Source: Actinomycetota bacterium
Lineage (GTDB): Bacteria; Actinomycetota; Acidimicrobiia; IMCC26256; PALSA-610
Reading direction: 5' to 3'
Assembly: GCA_005779395.1 (NCBI GenBank)
Contig: SXJP01000023.1
Coordinates: forward strand, 30,014-94,013
Length of the DNA stretch: 64,000 nt
This document shows, in pieces, positions 16,821 to 26,470 of this stretch (position 1 is its first letter; each line of letters opens with the position of its first letter). The position numbers and the translations under genes are program-made. A model generated the notes under the pieces. It searched no databases, had not been told where the DNA came from, and saw nothing but the letters and a program-made list of their open reading frames with translations.

Positions 16821-18073
16821 TGGAAATGCTCCGGTTCGCTACCGCAGGAAGCGTCGATGACGGCAAGAGCACACTGATTGGTCGCCTACTACTCGATTCC
16901 AAAGCGATCTTCGAAGATCAACTCGAGTCAGTAGAGCGCAGTTCAGCAGACCGCGGCTTCGACTACACGAACCTAGCCCTGCTTACCGACGGCCTTCGTG
17001 CGGAACGCGAACAAGGCATCACGATCGATGTCGCCTACCGCTACTTCGCCACGCCGCGTCGCAAGTTCATCATTGCCGACACTCCTGGTCACATCCAGTA
17101 CACGCGCAACATGGTCACTGGCGCGTCTACTGCCGATCTCGCTTTGGTTCTCGTTGACGCTCGCAACGGCATCGTCGAACAGAGCAGGCGCCATTCGGTT
17201 ATCGCGTCGCTGTTGCAAGTCCGACACCTTGTGTTGTGTGTCAACAAGATGGACTTGGTCGACTACGACGAGGGGCGCTTCGACGAGATCGTCGCCGAGT
17301 TCTCTGCTTTCGCTGCGAAGCTCGACGTCGATGACCTGACTTTCCTCCCGATCTCGGCGCTCAACGGCGACAACGTCACAACGCACTCTCCGAACATGCC
17401 GTGGTACGACGGACCGACCTTGCTGCACCACCTCGAGCACGTCTTCATTGGAGCCGACCGCAACCTCATCGATTCTCGGTTCCCCGTGCAACTCGTAATT
17501 CGCCCGATGAGCCACGATCACCATGATTACCGTGGCTACGGCGGGCAGGTAGCCGGTGGAACTTTTCGTCCCGGCGACGACGTCATGGTGCTCCCATCTG
17601 GCTTCGCCACAAAGATCGCTGGCATCGACCGTCTAGGCAAGCCAGTCGAAGAAGCCTTCCCGCCTGACTCTGTGACGATAAGGCTGACCGACCAAATCGA
17701 TATCAGTCGCGGCGACATGCTGTGTCGCCCACACAACCAGCCAACGGTAACTCAGGACATCTCAGCGCAGATTTGTTGGTTCAACTCTGATCGCAAATTC
17801 GAGGTCGGCAAGGTCTACGCGATCAAGCACACGACCAAGTGGGCCCGCGCGAAAGCCACCGATCTGTTGTATCGCCTCGACGTGAACAGCCTCTCTCGGG
17901 ACGAAGGCGTCGACTCGCTGGGCCTGAACGAAATAGGCCGTGTCAAGCTACGCACGACCCAACCGATGCTCGTTGATAACTATGAGCGCAACAGAACTAC
18001 AGGCAGTTTCATTCTCGTCGACGAGAGCACATTCGAAACTGTCGCTGCCGGAATGATTATCGGGGCGGATTAG
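16820..18073 (+). CDS. cysN: Sulfate adenylyltransferase subunit 1 (GTPase)
   Basis: The 417-residue EF-Tu-like GTPase activates CysD. The G1 motif GSVDDGKST is at 10-18, G3 DTPGH follows near 86, and G4 is NKMD near 141. It ends after the beta-barrel domains, so there is no C-terminal APS kinase fusion as in many NodQ/CysNC proteins. PAPS for the sulfotransferases further along must therefore come from an APS kinase outside this window. It is the last clear gene of the sulfate operon; a methyltransferase begins 67 bases later. Confidence 0.95.
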   Translation: MEMLRFATAGSVDDGKSTLIGRLLLDSKAIFEDQLESVERSSADRGFDYTNLALLTDGLRAEREQGITIDVAYRYFATPRRKFIIADTPGHIQYTRNMVTGASTADLALVLVDARNGIVEQSRRHSVIASLLQVRHLVLCVNKMDLVDYDEGRFDEIVAEFSAFAAKLDVDDLTFLPISALNGDNVTTHSPNMPWYDGPTLLHHLEHVFIGADRNLIDSRFPVQLVIRPMSHDHHDYRGYGGQVAGGTFRPGDDVMVLPSGFATKIAGIDRLGKPVEEAFPPDSVTIRLTDQIDISRGDMLCRPHNQPTVTQDISAQICWFNSDRKFEVGKVYAIKHTTKWARAKATDLLYRLDVNSLSRDEGVDSLGLNEIGRVKLRTTQPMLVDNYERNRTTGSFILVDESTFETVAAGMIIGAD

Positions 18074-18140
18074 GCAAGTACACCACTATCGTTCGGCATT
18101 GACACGAACACACGCACGGGTGGCAATATCGTCGAGGCCG

Positions 18141-18962
18141 ATGGGCGTTCATGAAATCGCTGCTTCCGGGTTCGGCGGAGCAGCCGAGATCTACGACAAG
18201 GCTCGACCGAGTTACCCACTTGCAGTCGTCAAGTATTTCGTTGACAACCTCGATATTGGCCCTGGCCACCGCGTCCTCGATCTTGCGGCAGGGACCGGAA
18301 TATTCACAGGTTTAATCGCGAATTCAGGAGCGACCCTGATCGCGTGTGAACCGGTCGCTGGCATGCGCGAAGTGCTCCGCAACAAGTACCCGGAGATACC
18401 GACCGCGGCAGGCGTCGCCGAAAACTTGCCATTTGCTGACGGTTCGTTGCACGCTGTGACAATTCTGCAAGCACTGCATTGGTTTGACGGCCAACGCGCA
18501 ACCCTTGAACTCCACAGAGTTTTACGTTCGCGCGGGCGCGTTGGGTTCGGGTGGAACGCGCGAGACCGCTCTATCGAATGGGTAGACCTTGTCTGGGCGA
18601 TCATGGACCGCGTCGAAAAAAAGGCCCCGTGGCGTAACCATCGAGAAGACCAAACGGGAACGACGGCTGTCTCACAGTTCGGCGACCCACACGGCTGGAC
18701 AGCCGGGCGCGCTGGCGTCTTCGTCCAAGGATTTTCCGAAGTGAGGTACACACGATTCTTCCACGAGCAACAAACGACCCCTCAGGGAGTCATCGACCGG
18801 GTAGCGAGCGTCAGCCACGTGCAGATACTCCCGGAACCCGAACGCCAACGAGTCCTCGACGAAGTGCGCGACATCGTAACGAACCACCCGCAAACCGCCG
18901 GACAGAACGTACTCAATCTTGGCTATTGGACAGATTGCTACTGGACCGAGCGCCTCGAATGA
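18141..18962 (+). CDS. Class I SAM-dependent methyltransferase
   Basis: The protein has 273 residues from the ATG at 18141, chosen because GAGG lies five bases before it; a TTG at 18099 is an upstream option. Motif I is VLDLAAGTGIF, followed by an acidic ACEPVAGM loop and ENLPFADGSLHAVTILQALHWFD, typical of Methyltransf_11 proteins of the yeast TMT1/UbiE group. The substrate is unknown. The stop overlaps the start of an alpha/beta hydrolase in ATGA, so the two are probably co-expressed. They may belong to the sulfate operon transcript, but no functional link to it is visible. Confidence 0.85.
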   Translation: MGVHEIAASGFGGAAEIYDKARPSYPLAVVKYFVDNLDIGPGHRVLDLAAGTGIFTGLIANSGATLIACEPVAGMREVLRNKYPEIPTAAGVAENLPFADGSLHAVTILQALHWFDGQRATLELHRVLRSRGRVGFGWNARDRSIEWVDLVWAIMDRVEKKAPWRNHREDQTGTTAVSQFGDPHGWTAGRAGVFVQGFSEVRYTRFFHEQQTTPQGVIDRVASVSHVQILPEPERQRVLDEVRDIVTNHPQTAGQNVLNLGYWTDCYWTERLE

Positions 18963-19864
18963 CCGATCAAATGACAGTGAGCCTTGTTCATGACTTTGAT
19001 GGTGACTGGCCAGTTCCAGAGGGTCGGCGCCTAGACCTGCCCGGGCGTGGCGTTACGTTCTTACGCGAGATCGACCGCGGTCGCGGTGCGCCCAATCTCT
19101 TGTTGCACCACGGACTCGCCGCTACCGGCGGCCTGAACTGGTACCCATCGTTGAATCGCCTGGGCGAACAATTCCGCGTGATTGCACCAGACCTGAGAGG
19201 CCACGGACGCGGCGTCAAAGCCCGCAAGATTTTCCGGCTATCAGATTGCGCTGACGACTCGGCCGCGACGCTCCTCGAACTTGGAGCGACACCTGCAGTC
19301 GTCGTTGGCTATTCAATGGGTGGCCCAGTCAGTCAACTGATGTGGCGACGCCACAGCGACTTGGTGCGAGGCCTGGTCCTGTGTGCCACAAGCGGAGGAT
19401 TCTTTCCAACCACGCTCGACCGCTATGTCGTACAAGGCATGCTCGGAGCCGTCGCTGGCACTATGCGCCTAGGAACGCTTGCGTCACGACTACCTCTCAA
19501 TGTTCCACCGTTACGTCGCTCACGCCATGTCTCGTTGCCGACATGGGCTCAGGCCGAAGTCAGGCGACACGACCTGCGAATGATTGCAGAAGCAGGACAC
19601 TCGGTCGGCACATATCAGGCCAACTGGCTCGGCGAGATCGATGTCCCGACCGCTGTGATCATCACGACCAACGATCGGCTGGTCGATCCTGGAACACAAC
19701 GCGCGATGGCCGAGCAAATTCCTGGAGCGAAAATAATTGAGCTACCGCTGTCGCATTTAGCTTGCACCGACTCTGCTTTTGTTGAACCCCTAGCAGAAGC
19801 ATGCAATTGGGTTCATGAGCAAGCCTGCGCACTCGAAGAGTCGAAACTCCTCGCTCACGCTTGA
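18959..19864 (+). CDS. Alpha/beta hydrolase
   Basis: The protein has 301 residues from the ATG at 18959, which overlaps the upstream stop by 4 bases. The fold is clear from LLLHHGLAATGGLNW (oxyanion region), APDLRGHGRG, the nucleophile elbow GYSMGG and a late His in LSHLAC; the acid is probably the Asp in NDRLVDPG. It resembles esterases and lipases of the 3-oxoadipate enol-lactonase type, but the substrate cannot be read. Its 3' end overlaps the convergent ispG by 10 bases. Confidence 0.85.
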   Translation: MTDQMTVSLVHDFDGDWPVPEGRRLDLPGRGVTFLREIDRGRGAPNLLLHHGLAATGGLNWYPSLNRLGEQFRVIAPDLRGHGRGVKARKIFRLSDCADDSAATLLELGATPAVVVGYSMGGPVSQLMWRRHSDLVRGLVLCATSGGFFPTTLDRYVVQGMLGAVAGTMRLGTLASRLPLNVPPLRRSRHVSLPTWAQAEVRRHDLRMIAEAGHSVGTYQANWLGEIDVPTAVIITTNDRLVDPGTQRAMAEQIPGAKIIELPLSHLACTDSAFVEPLAEACNWVHEQACALEESKLLAHA

Positions 19865-21126
19865 GAGCCTGCCTGCGCGTCGGAGACCGGATCGGTAACA
19901 GCTAATACCTTCGCAATTCGTGAAGCATCGCTATTCGCGTCGATTCCTTGAATCTGCACCAATTCCTCGCGCGCTGCAGCGGATATTGCTTCTGCGTTTA
20001 CGTCGGCACGGGCAAGTACCGCATCGATGCCATCAGTCATGATGGCTTCAGCCTCCGCTATGAGCGCTGAGACCATCTCGGCTTCAGGTACTACACGAAC
20101 GATCTTGCCACGGACAAAAAGATGGCCTTTGCCACGGCCGGCAGCGATACCTAGGTCGGCATCGCGCGCTTCTCCGGGTCCGTTCACGATGCAACCCATA
20201 ACAGCGATCTGGAGTGGAATATCTCGATCAGTGAATGCCGCTTGTGCCTCGTTCGCAACCTTGATGACATCGACCTCTGCCCGCCCGCAACTCGGGCAAG
20301 CAATTAGGTCCACGTTCTTGCGTTCTCTTAGACCAAGCGTTTCGAGCAACATCCGTCCAGCCCTGGCTTCTTCTACGGGATCAGCTGTGAGGGAGAACCG
20401 AATCGTGTCTCCGATGCCTTCGGACAAGAGAGTCGCGATCCCAGCAACAGACTTGATAAGGCCGCCGGGCAACGGCCCCGCCTCCGTGACACCCAAATGC
20501 AGTGGGTAGTCAACTGTGTCGGCCAAGAGACGATAGGCATCGATCATTACTCTGACATTGCTCGCCTTGACAGAGATCTTGACATCGTCGAAATCGACTT
20601 CTCTGAAATAGTCAAGCTCGCGCACGGCTGAGGCGACAAGCGCTTCTGGAGTCGCTCCGCCGAAACGCTCGTCGATGTCGGGGTCTAATGATCCACCGTT
20701 GACACCGATTCGTATCGAAATGCTGCGATCGCGCGCTTCGCTAGCGACTGCCTTGATCTGGTCAGGCTTGCGTATGTTTCCCGGGTTGAGGCGTAGGCCG
20801 TGCACCCCGGCTTCGAGCGCCGCTAGCGCGAGTTTGTAATGAAAGTGAATATCAGCGATTACCGGCACAGGCGAACGCGGGATGATCTGAGCGAGTCCGG
20901 CTGCGGCTTCTGGCTCATTGCACGTGCATCGCACGATGTCGCAGCCAGCAGCGGCCAGCGCATAAATCTGCGAGAGGGTCGCGTCTACATCGGCCGTCTT
21001 GGTAGTGGTCATCGACTGCACGCTGATCGGGGCATCGCCACCAACCGTTACTTTGCCAACTGAAACTTGGCGAGTTTGTCTACGCGGAAATGTCGGTGCC
21101 ACGTCTTTGAGTGTAGGTAACGCCAT
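19855..21126 (-). CDS. ispG: 4-hydroxy-3-methylbut-2-en-1-yl diphosphate synthase
   Basis: IspG/GcpE converts MEcPP to HMBPP in the MEP isoprenoid pathway with a [4Fe-4S] cluster. The ATG at 21126 gives 423 residues; the frame extends to 21183 but that part overlaps the divergent epimerase gene. Visible are the TIM-barrel start VGGDAPISVQSMTTTKTADV, ADIHFHYKLAL, RLNPGNIRKPDQ, and the cluster cysteines in CPSCGR and GCIVNGPGEA. A C-terminal tail of ~45 residues exceeds the usual length. In many actinobacteria ispG follows dxr and rseP directly; here those lie ~36 kb away on the same strand with the glycan locus between. Confidence 0.95.
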   Translation of the reverse strand: MALPTLKDVAPTFPRRQTRQVSVGKVTVGGDAPISVQSMTTTKTADVDATLSQIYALAAAGCDIVRCTCNEPEAAAGLAQIIPRSPVPVIADIHFHYKLALAALEAGVHGLRLNPGNIRKPDQIKAVASEARDRSISIRIGVNGGSLDPDIDERFGGATPEALVASAVRELDYFREVDFDDVKISVKASNVRVMIDAYRLLADTVDYPLHLGVTEAGPLPGGLIKSVAGIATLLSEGIGDTIRFSLTADPVEEARAGRMLLETLGLRERKNVDLIACPSCGRAEVDVIKVANEAQAAFTDRDIPLQIAVMGCIVNGPGEARDADLGIAAGRGKGHLFVRGKIVRVVPEAEMVSALIAEAEAIMTDGIDAVLARADVNAEAISAAAREELVQIQGIDANSDASRIAKVLAVTDPVSDAQAGSQA

Positions 21127-21138
21127 TAGCCTGAGGCG

Positions 21139-22056
21139 ATGCGCGCACTTGTCACCGGCGGAGCCGGATTCATCGGTTCTCATGTTGCTCAGACACTGCT
21201 AGAGCGCGGTGACGATGTCGTGGTGCTTGACTCTCTAGCTACTGGTCGTCGCGAGAATGTGCCAGGTGCCGCTCGATTCGTGCACGGTTCTATTGCCGAC
21301 ATCGACTCTGTTGCCGATGCAGTATCTGGATGTGAAGTCGTATTCCATCTAGGCGCACTTGGTGCTGTTGCTCGTTCGGTATCCGACCCTCTCACATCGA
21401 ATACCACCAATATCGAAGGCACGCTCACGGTTCTAACAGCAGCCCGCGATGCGGGTGTGCGACGCCTCGTGTTCGCTTCTTCATCAAGCGTTTATGGTGG
21501 ATCGAAAATCATTCCTACACCAGAGGATGCTGTCCTCGCGCCTCGCTCGCCTTACGCCGTCACGAAACTCGCAGGCGAGCACTATTGCCGCGTCTTCGCA
21601 GAGCTATTCAATATCGAGACTGTCAGGCTGCGTTACTTCAATGTCTTCGGTCCGAGACAACGACCAGACTCGGTTTACGCGGCAGTGATCCCACTGTTCG
21701 CTAGAGCACTGCTCGACGGAGTCCGCCCGACGGTGCACGGCGATGGCCTTCAGAGCCGTGACTTCACGTACGTATCCGACGTTGTCGACGCCAACCTTGC
21801 GGCAGCAACGGCTCCTAGCGATCGCTGTAATGCGCAAGTGTTCAACATCGCTGGGGGCAACCAGTACACGCTCCTAGACCTGCTCCGCGAGTTGGGCAAC
21901 CTTATCGGTGTCGATCCGAATCCTGAGTTCATCGCTAGTCGAGCTGGCGATATTCGTCACAGTTGCGCAGATGCAAGAGCCGCGGCGGATGCATTCGGAT
22001 TTGGATGCAAGGTCAGTTTTAGTGAAGGTCTTGCAAAGACACTCGCGTCGTTTTGA
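21139..22056 (+). CDS. NAD-dependent nucleotide-sugar epimerase (GalE-like)
   Basis: This 305-residue extended short-chain dehydrogenase has GGAGFIGSH at 7-15 for NAD, the catalytic set SSSSVYGG and YAVTK (Tyr-x-x-x-Lys), and RYFNVFGPRQ. It is closest in pattern to UDP-glucose or UDP-GlcNAc 4-epimerases; a dTDP-glucose dehydratase or UDP-glucuronate epimerase cannot be ruled out. CTGAGG precedes the ATG. It diverges from ispG with 12 bases between starts and converges on the dehydratase at 22070 with 13 bases between stops. It likely supplies a sugar donor to the glycan locus. Confidence 0.85.
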   Translation: MRALVTGGAGFIGSHVAQTLLERGDDVVVLDSLATGRRENVPGAARFVHGSIADIDSVADAVSGCEVVFHLGALGAVARSVSDPLTSNTTNIEGTLTVLTAARDAGVRRLVFASSSSVYGGSKIIPTPEDAVLAPRSPYAVTKLAGEHYCRVFAELFNIETVRLRYFNVFGPRQRPDSVYAAVIPLFARALLDGVRPTVHGDGLQSRDFTYVSDVVDANLAAATAPSDRCNAQVFNIAGGNQYTLLDLLRELGNLIGVDPNPEFIASRAGDIRHSCADARAAADAFGFGCKVSFSEGLAKTLASF

Positions 22057-22069
22057 GAATCGACCAGCT

Positions 22070-23962
22070 TTATGCTGATACCGCGATGTCCTCTGATTCT
22101 TCGGCTGCCTGAACAGCGGCCATCTCATCGACTATCCCACGGAGGACCGCGACGACTTGTTCGCCAGGGACATCTGGGTCTAGGTGCCTGACCCGCTCCG
22201 GCATAACGCAAGGAACAGCAACTGCGTCAATCAGTTCGTGGCGTGGCGTGCGAGCGTCTTCGAAATCTCCGAACAAGTCCTCGTGCAACTTTTCTCCGGG
22301 CCGAAGACCCGTAAACTCAATCGGCACCGGCACTGCTGCGAGTCCCGCTAGCCGGCGAGCTACTTCGGCTATGCGCACAGGATCGCCCATGTCGAGCACG
22401 AGCGCCTCGCCAGGGTCGCCAAGTGCTCCCGCCTGGATAACGAGTTGCACAGCTTCTTCTATCGTCATGAAGAATCGTGTTGCGTCAGGGTGGGTAACCG
22501 TCAGTGGGCCACCAGCTGCGATTTGTGCTCTGAAGGTCGTTAGGACAGATCCGCGGCTGCCAAGAACGTTGCCGAATCGCACCGACAGATACCGCTGTCC
22601 ACAAGAGGTTGCTGCGTCGGCCGTGAGGCCCTCGGCGATCCGCTTCGAATAGCCAAGCACGCTGATCGGATTTGCGGCCTTGTCTGTCGAGATGTTGACG
22701 AAGGTGGTCACGCCGGATGCCATCGCGGCATCGAGGACACTTGAGGTCCCCCATACGTTGGTTTTCAGCGCTTCTACAGGATGAGCTTGTAGCAACGGGA
22801 GGTGCTTGAGGGCCGCCGCATGGAACACAACATCTGGGCGGCGCTCCATGAATAGGCGCTTGACCCTCGCCCTGTCTCGGATGTCCAAGAGCAATAGATT
22901 CGGCGAATCGAGTAGCGCCCTGCCTTCTAGCGACAACTGGACGCCATGAAGCGCAGACTCATCTCGATCGACCATGATCAACTCGGCTGGCTCGAAGTTC
23001 GCGATCTGCCTGCACAGTTCCGACCCAATCGAACCGCCAGCACCTGTGACGACAACAACCTTGCCTGTTAGGTACTGCGAGATCTCTGCGACGTTGGTCT
23101 CGACCTGGTGTCGACCGAGCAGATCTGCCTCGGTCGGTGTGCGAATGTCGCCAAGGTTGATTTCGGCGCCAAGTAACTCTCCTACAGAAGGCAGCACCCG
23201 AAGCTTCAGACCTAGAGGCACAACAAGGTCAGCGATTTCTCGAAGCACTGAGCCGTCCGCGCTAGGGACAGCGACTAGGACCATGTCGGCACCAACGCGG
23301 TCGGCGACTGCAGCAAGGTCATCTCGGGTTCCAGCGACGCGAATCCCCATGATCGACAACTGTGAACGACTCGGGTCGTCATCGAGAACCGCGACCGGGA
23401 TGTGTGGGCTATTGGCATCTCCGAGCATCGCTCTGATCGCTTGTTGGCCACCGCCACCTGCGCCAAACACGATGACCCTTGAACGTCCTTCGCCCTGCGG
23501 TCGGCGACGACGATCAGCCACGAGACGCCACGCATAGCGAATCCCAGCCGCGTTGGCGAGCACGAATATCCCGGAACCAAGCGACGATGAGAGTGGCATG
23601 ACGCGTCCATTGGCGAGGACAAAGCCAGACAAGACATCGCCGACCGTGACGATCGAAATTGTGATGAATATAGTCTTCGCGAGAGCCGCGACCTCCTCGA
23701 AGGACCCGAATACCCAGCCGCCGCAATAAATGCCCGTCCTGCGACCAGCTAGATACTGAATGGCCAGAACTCCAGGCAGACTAGCGAGCATTTCCAAATG
23801 GTGAACGCGCTCGAAATCCATGTCATAGCGCAAGAGCGCAGCCGACCAGACCCCTATGGTTACGGCTACGGCATCAATCGCGAACCTGCCTAGGTGTTTC
23901 CTAGAAGCGTCAGAGGCACTCGGTATCGAGTCCTGCCATCGCCGTATGCGCCCTTTACCCAT
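22070..23962 (-). CDS. CapD/PglF/FlaA1-like membrane nucleotide-sugar 4,6-dehydratase
   Basis: The ATG at 23962, preceded by AGGGG, gives 630 residues. Four N-terminal helices (about 25-145) lead to a CoA-binding-like Rossmann domain (VFGAGGGG near 165-172), then the dehydratase (VTGAGGSIGS near 305-314). The active-site stretch STDKAANPISVLGYSKR has Leu where ordinary SDRs have Tyr; the family typically has Met there, which marks 4,6-dehydratases acting on UDP-GlcNAc. With the aminotransferase and GNAT genes upstream this would make a 2,4-diamino-trideoxy-sugar of bacillosamine type. A 346-base gap separates it from the rest of the operon, so it may have its own promoter. Confidence 0.9.
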   Translation of the reverse strand: MGKGRIRRWQDSIPSASDASRKHLGRFAIDAVAVTIGVWSAALLRYDMDFERVHHLEMLASLPGVLAIQYLAGRRTGIYCGGWVFGSFEEVAALAKTIFITISIVTVGDVLSGFVLANGRVMPLSSSLGSGIFVLANAAGIRYAWRLVADRRRRPQGEGRSRVIVFGAGGGGQQAIRAMLGDANSPHIPVAVLDDDPSRSQLSIMGIRVAGTRDDLAAVADRVGADMVLVAVPSADGSVLREIADLVVPLGLKLRVLPSVGELLGAEINLGDIRTPTEADLLGRHQVETNVAEISQYLTGKVVVVTGAGGSIGSELCRQIANFEPAELIMVDRDESALHGVQLSLEGRALLDSPNLLLLDIRDRARVKRLFMERRPDVVFHAAALKHLPLLQAHPVEALKTNVWGTSSVLDAAMASGVTTFVNISTDKAANPISVLGYSKRIAEGLTADAATSCGQRYLSVRFGNVLGSRGSVLTTFRAQIAAGGPLTVTHPDATRFFMTIEEAVQLVIQAGALGDPGEALVLDMGDPVRIAEVARRLAGLAAVPVPIEFTGLRPGEKLHEDLFGDFEDARTPRHELIDAVAVPCVMPERVRHLDPDVPGEQVVAVLRGIVDEMAAVQAAEESEDIAVSA

Positions 23963-24308
23963 TGCGCCCCTAGTTGTCACGAATCAAGCTGACATAGCCG
24001 AACTGGAACCAAAACCACGTCCAACCGATGGATCGAGCATGCGTGCTCGCCACCCTCAGCAAGGACCCGTCTTTCGTTTTCGTTCGCATCAGGGCGCCCG
24101 ACCCTCTGTCCACCCCACGGGAACCCGAAACCTTCCCATGAACGACGGTGAGTCGCGCTGATTGCGATTAGTAGTTTTGTCGGTATCGGGTAGTCACCGC
24201 AATAGGCAGAATCGCATTACTAGGCCGTTTCCGATCCGATTCGGACGTAACATCATGATTGGTTTCGCGAAGGTGGCGAACCTTTCCAGTGCGTCTGGTC
24301 GCACGATG
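23963..24308. other. Intergenic region between dehydratase and glycosyltransferase genes
   Basis: No coding frame with homologs or good codon use was seen. It holds a perfect 6-bp hairpin (CGAGCA, loop TGCG, TGCTCG) at 24034-24049 and a weaker bulged stem at 24261-24282 just past the glycosyltransferase stop. A promoter for the dehydratase is likely here, but no convincing -35/-10 pair was found. Confidence 0.4.
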
Positions 24309-25292
24309 TCAGGCGTCGTCCGTCTGCGAGGCACGAGCCACACGTCGACACGCTGCCCTCATGATGTGTGCCAATTGCACCAACGACGCGGCGAACCTGG
24401 CGTCGGCAGAGCCGAAAGCCATGGCAGCGAACCGGATCGCTAATGCGCGGCGCCCCGACGCGGCGAGTCTGCGTGCTATGTCATAACACTCGCGGGCTAG
24501 CAACCTTCCTCCAGCGGCGTGTAGCGCCAAGCCGTGGAGTTCCAAAACATCGAGGTGTGCCTGCCACTGCTTAGCAAGATCAGCTGAAAGGCTGTCTTCC
24601 CTCAAGCGATACCAACCGAGTGGCTCCGATATCCGACCCACGAGAGCGCCGCCGAGCATGAACCGAATCCACAGGTCGTAGTCCTCGGCACGCCGCCGCC
24701 GAACGTCGAAGTCACCAAAGGCTTCGAATAGGTCGCGTCGGATTAGGCATGCAACCGACATGAAATTGGCTTGAGCTATCCAACGCAGTTGTTCTGCATT
24801 GTCAGCCTCCGGGAAGGCATCGGCGATCTGATCGCCGAAATAACGCTTATCGGTTCGCGTGTCGTCGTACATCAAGTAACAGTCGGTTGTGACCCAACCA
24901 ACGTCGGCGTTCTGGCGCAGGTAGTTCATTGCAGTCGCGCATTTCTCGGGCATCCAGATGTCGTCAGCATCGAGCAGCCCTATGACTTCGCCGTGGCTCT
25001 CAGCTACGCCGCGATTGCGCGCGCCTGCAAGTCCACGATTCTCTTGACGAACGAGTACGACCTCTCGATGATCTAAATAACGAGATGCGATAGCGGCAGT
25101 GTCGTCTGTTGAGCCGTCGTCGACAACGACTACTTCAAGTGGCCGATAAGTCTGAGCGAGTGCAGATTCGATTGCTTCAGCCAAAAAAGCAGCAGCGTTG
25201 TAAGCAGGAATGACTATGGAGCACAGCGAATCCGCTTGGAGCGCCCGATACGACAGCTTCGCGTTCTGAGCCGACTCGCGGCGAATGCTCAC
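24309..25292 (-). CDS. Family 2 glycosyltransferase
   Basis: The protein has 327 residues from a GTG at 25292 whose GTGA overlaps the aminotransferase stop; the open frame to 25340 would run into that gene. It shows the GT-A core SIVIPAYNAAAFLAEAIESAL, VVVVDDGSTDDT, and LLDADDIWMPEK carrying the DxD-like metal site, then RRRAEDYDLWIR with the conserved ED. It is cytoplasmic and adds a sugar from a nucleotide donor to the lipid-linked glycan. It is the last gene of the tightly coupled minus-strand run before the gap. The sugar specificity is unknown. Confidence 0.9.
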   Translation of the reverse strand: MSIRRESAQNAKLSYRALQADSLCSIVIPAYNAAAFLAEAIESALAQTYRPLEVVVVDDGSTDDTAAIASRYLDHREVVLVRQENRGLAGARNRGVAESHGEVIGLLDADDIWMPEKCATAMNYLRQNADVGWVTTDCYLMYDDTRTDKRYFGDQIADAFPEADNAEQLRWIAQANFMSVACLIRRDLFEAFGDFDVRRRRAEDYDLWIRFMLGGALVGRISEPLGWYRLREDSLSADLAKQWQAHLDVLELHGLALHAAGGRLLARECYDIARRLAASGRRALAIRFAAMAFGSADARFAASLVQLAHIMRAACRRVARASQTDDA

Positions 25293-26470
25293 GCCGCGTG
25301 GGTACAAGCTGCGCCGTTGCGCCCGATCCGCGCGATGCATTCGACAATTACATCGAGGTCGGACTCCGACAGCGCTGGATAAATCGGCAGGCTCACGACT
25401 TTGGCAGATAGCGAATCAGTGACTGGTAGCTCAACGCCGCTTATGGCATGCGAATCTTGACGATGCACCGGCGGATCGAAATAGTTGCGCGTGTCGACAC
25501 CTTCGGCTCTGAGAGCGTGCACGAGCAAGTTCCGCGAGGCCCCGAATTCTTCTGCATCAATCGCGATCGTGAAGTCTTTGTATGACGACGTGTCGCCGTC
25601 GCTCACTACCTGGCAACGCACTCCTGGAACTATCGCGAGCGCTTCGCGATAACGAGCAGCGCGACCAAGCCGTAACGCTTTGTTCTCCGCGTATGAGTCG
25701 AGCGAACACAAGGCGACGGCGGCGTGCATCTCGCTCATCCGACCATTTAGCCCAACAAACTTGGTGTTGTAATCACCAGGATTGCCATAATCGCGACCTA
25801 GACGCAACCCTTCTGCTAACGCAGCATCGTTGGTTGTAACGAGGCCGCCTTCGCCCGCCACTACGGGCTTCGTTGGTGTGAGACTAAAGACTTCGGCAAT
25901 GCCGTGCCCACCGATTGGTCGCTCAGCAGTACGCGCACCTAGCCCATGAGCAGCGTCGAACAACACAGGTACACCCAAATCTGCGCCGAGTGCCTCTACT
26001 GCTCTCGGGTCGCATGGTGCGCCAAACACGTGGGTTGCCATTATCGCCCCGATAGGTCTATTACCGGCCTGCAGAGCGCGTTCCTTTGCGTCGGCAAGGT
26101 CAAGCTGAAACGTGCTCGGGTCGCATTCCACGAACCGGATACCGCGTGCATTCCATGCGACAGCGTGTGCCGATGCAGAGAAAGTAAAACTAGGAAGCAG
26201 CACATCACCGTCTGGTTCGAGTAGCCGCAACACGAGCATTAGACCGGTCGTGCATGAACTAACTGCGACGACGTGGTCGACATCAACGAGTTCAGCTACG
26301 GCTTCTTCAAGCTGTCTAACGAGAGGTCCGTTCGTAAGAATGCCAGCGTCGTATGACGGAGCGAGACGCGCGAAAACGGCATCGCGCGGTGGTGCCGGTG
26401 GACGCACAAACGGAATTCCTCCCGGAAATGCTGGCTGGCCACCGAGCAGTGCTGGCTTCGAGTCGTTCAC
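25289..26470 (-). CDS. DegT/DnrJ/EryC1 PLP-dependent sugar aminotransferase
   Basis: The 393-residue protein has the family pattern GILTNGPLVRQLEEAVAE, the phosphate-binding VSSCTTGLMLVLR, FDAAHGLGA, and FSLTPTKPVVAGEGG whose Lys binds PLP. Members aminate 3- or 4-keto nucleotide sugars. With the CapD/PglF-like dehydratase nearby, 4-amination as in PglE is the best guess. Both ends overlap neighbours by 4 bases (WecA-like upstream, glycosyltransferase downstream), so the initiating-sugar genes are co-translated. Confidence 0.9.
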   Translation of the reverse strand: MNDSKPALLGGQPAFPGGIPFVRPPAPPRDAVFARLAPSYDAGILTNGPLVRQLEEAVAELVDVDHVVAVSSCTTGLMLVLRLLEPDGDVLLPSFTFSASAHAVAWNARGIRFVECDPSTFQLDLADAKERALQAGNRPIGAIMATHVFGAPCDPRAVEALGADLGVPVLFDAAHGLGARTAERPIGGHGIAEVFSLTPTKPVVAGEGGLVTTNDAALAEGLRLGRDYGNPGDYNTKFVGLNGRMSEMHAAVALCSLDSYAENKALRLGRAARYREALAIVPGVRCQVVSDGDTSSYKDFTIAIDAEEFGASRNLLVHALRAEGVDTRNYFDPPVHRQDSHAISGVELPVTDSLSAKVVSLPIYPALSESDLDVIVECIARIGRNGAACTHAA

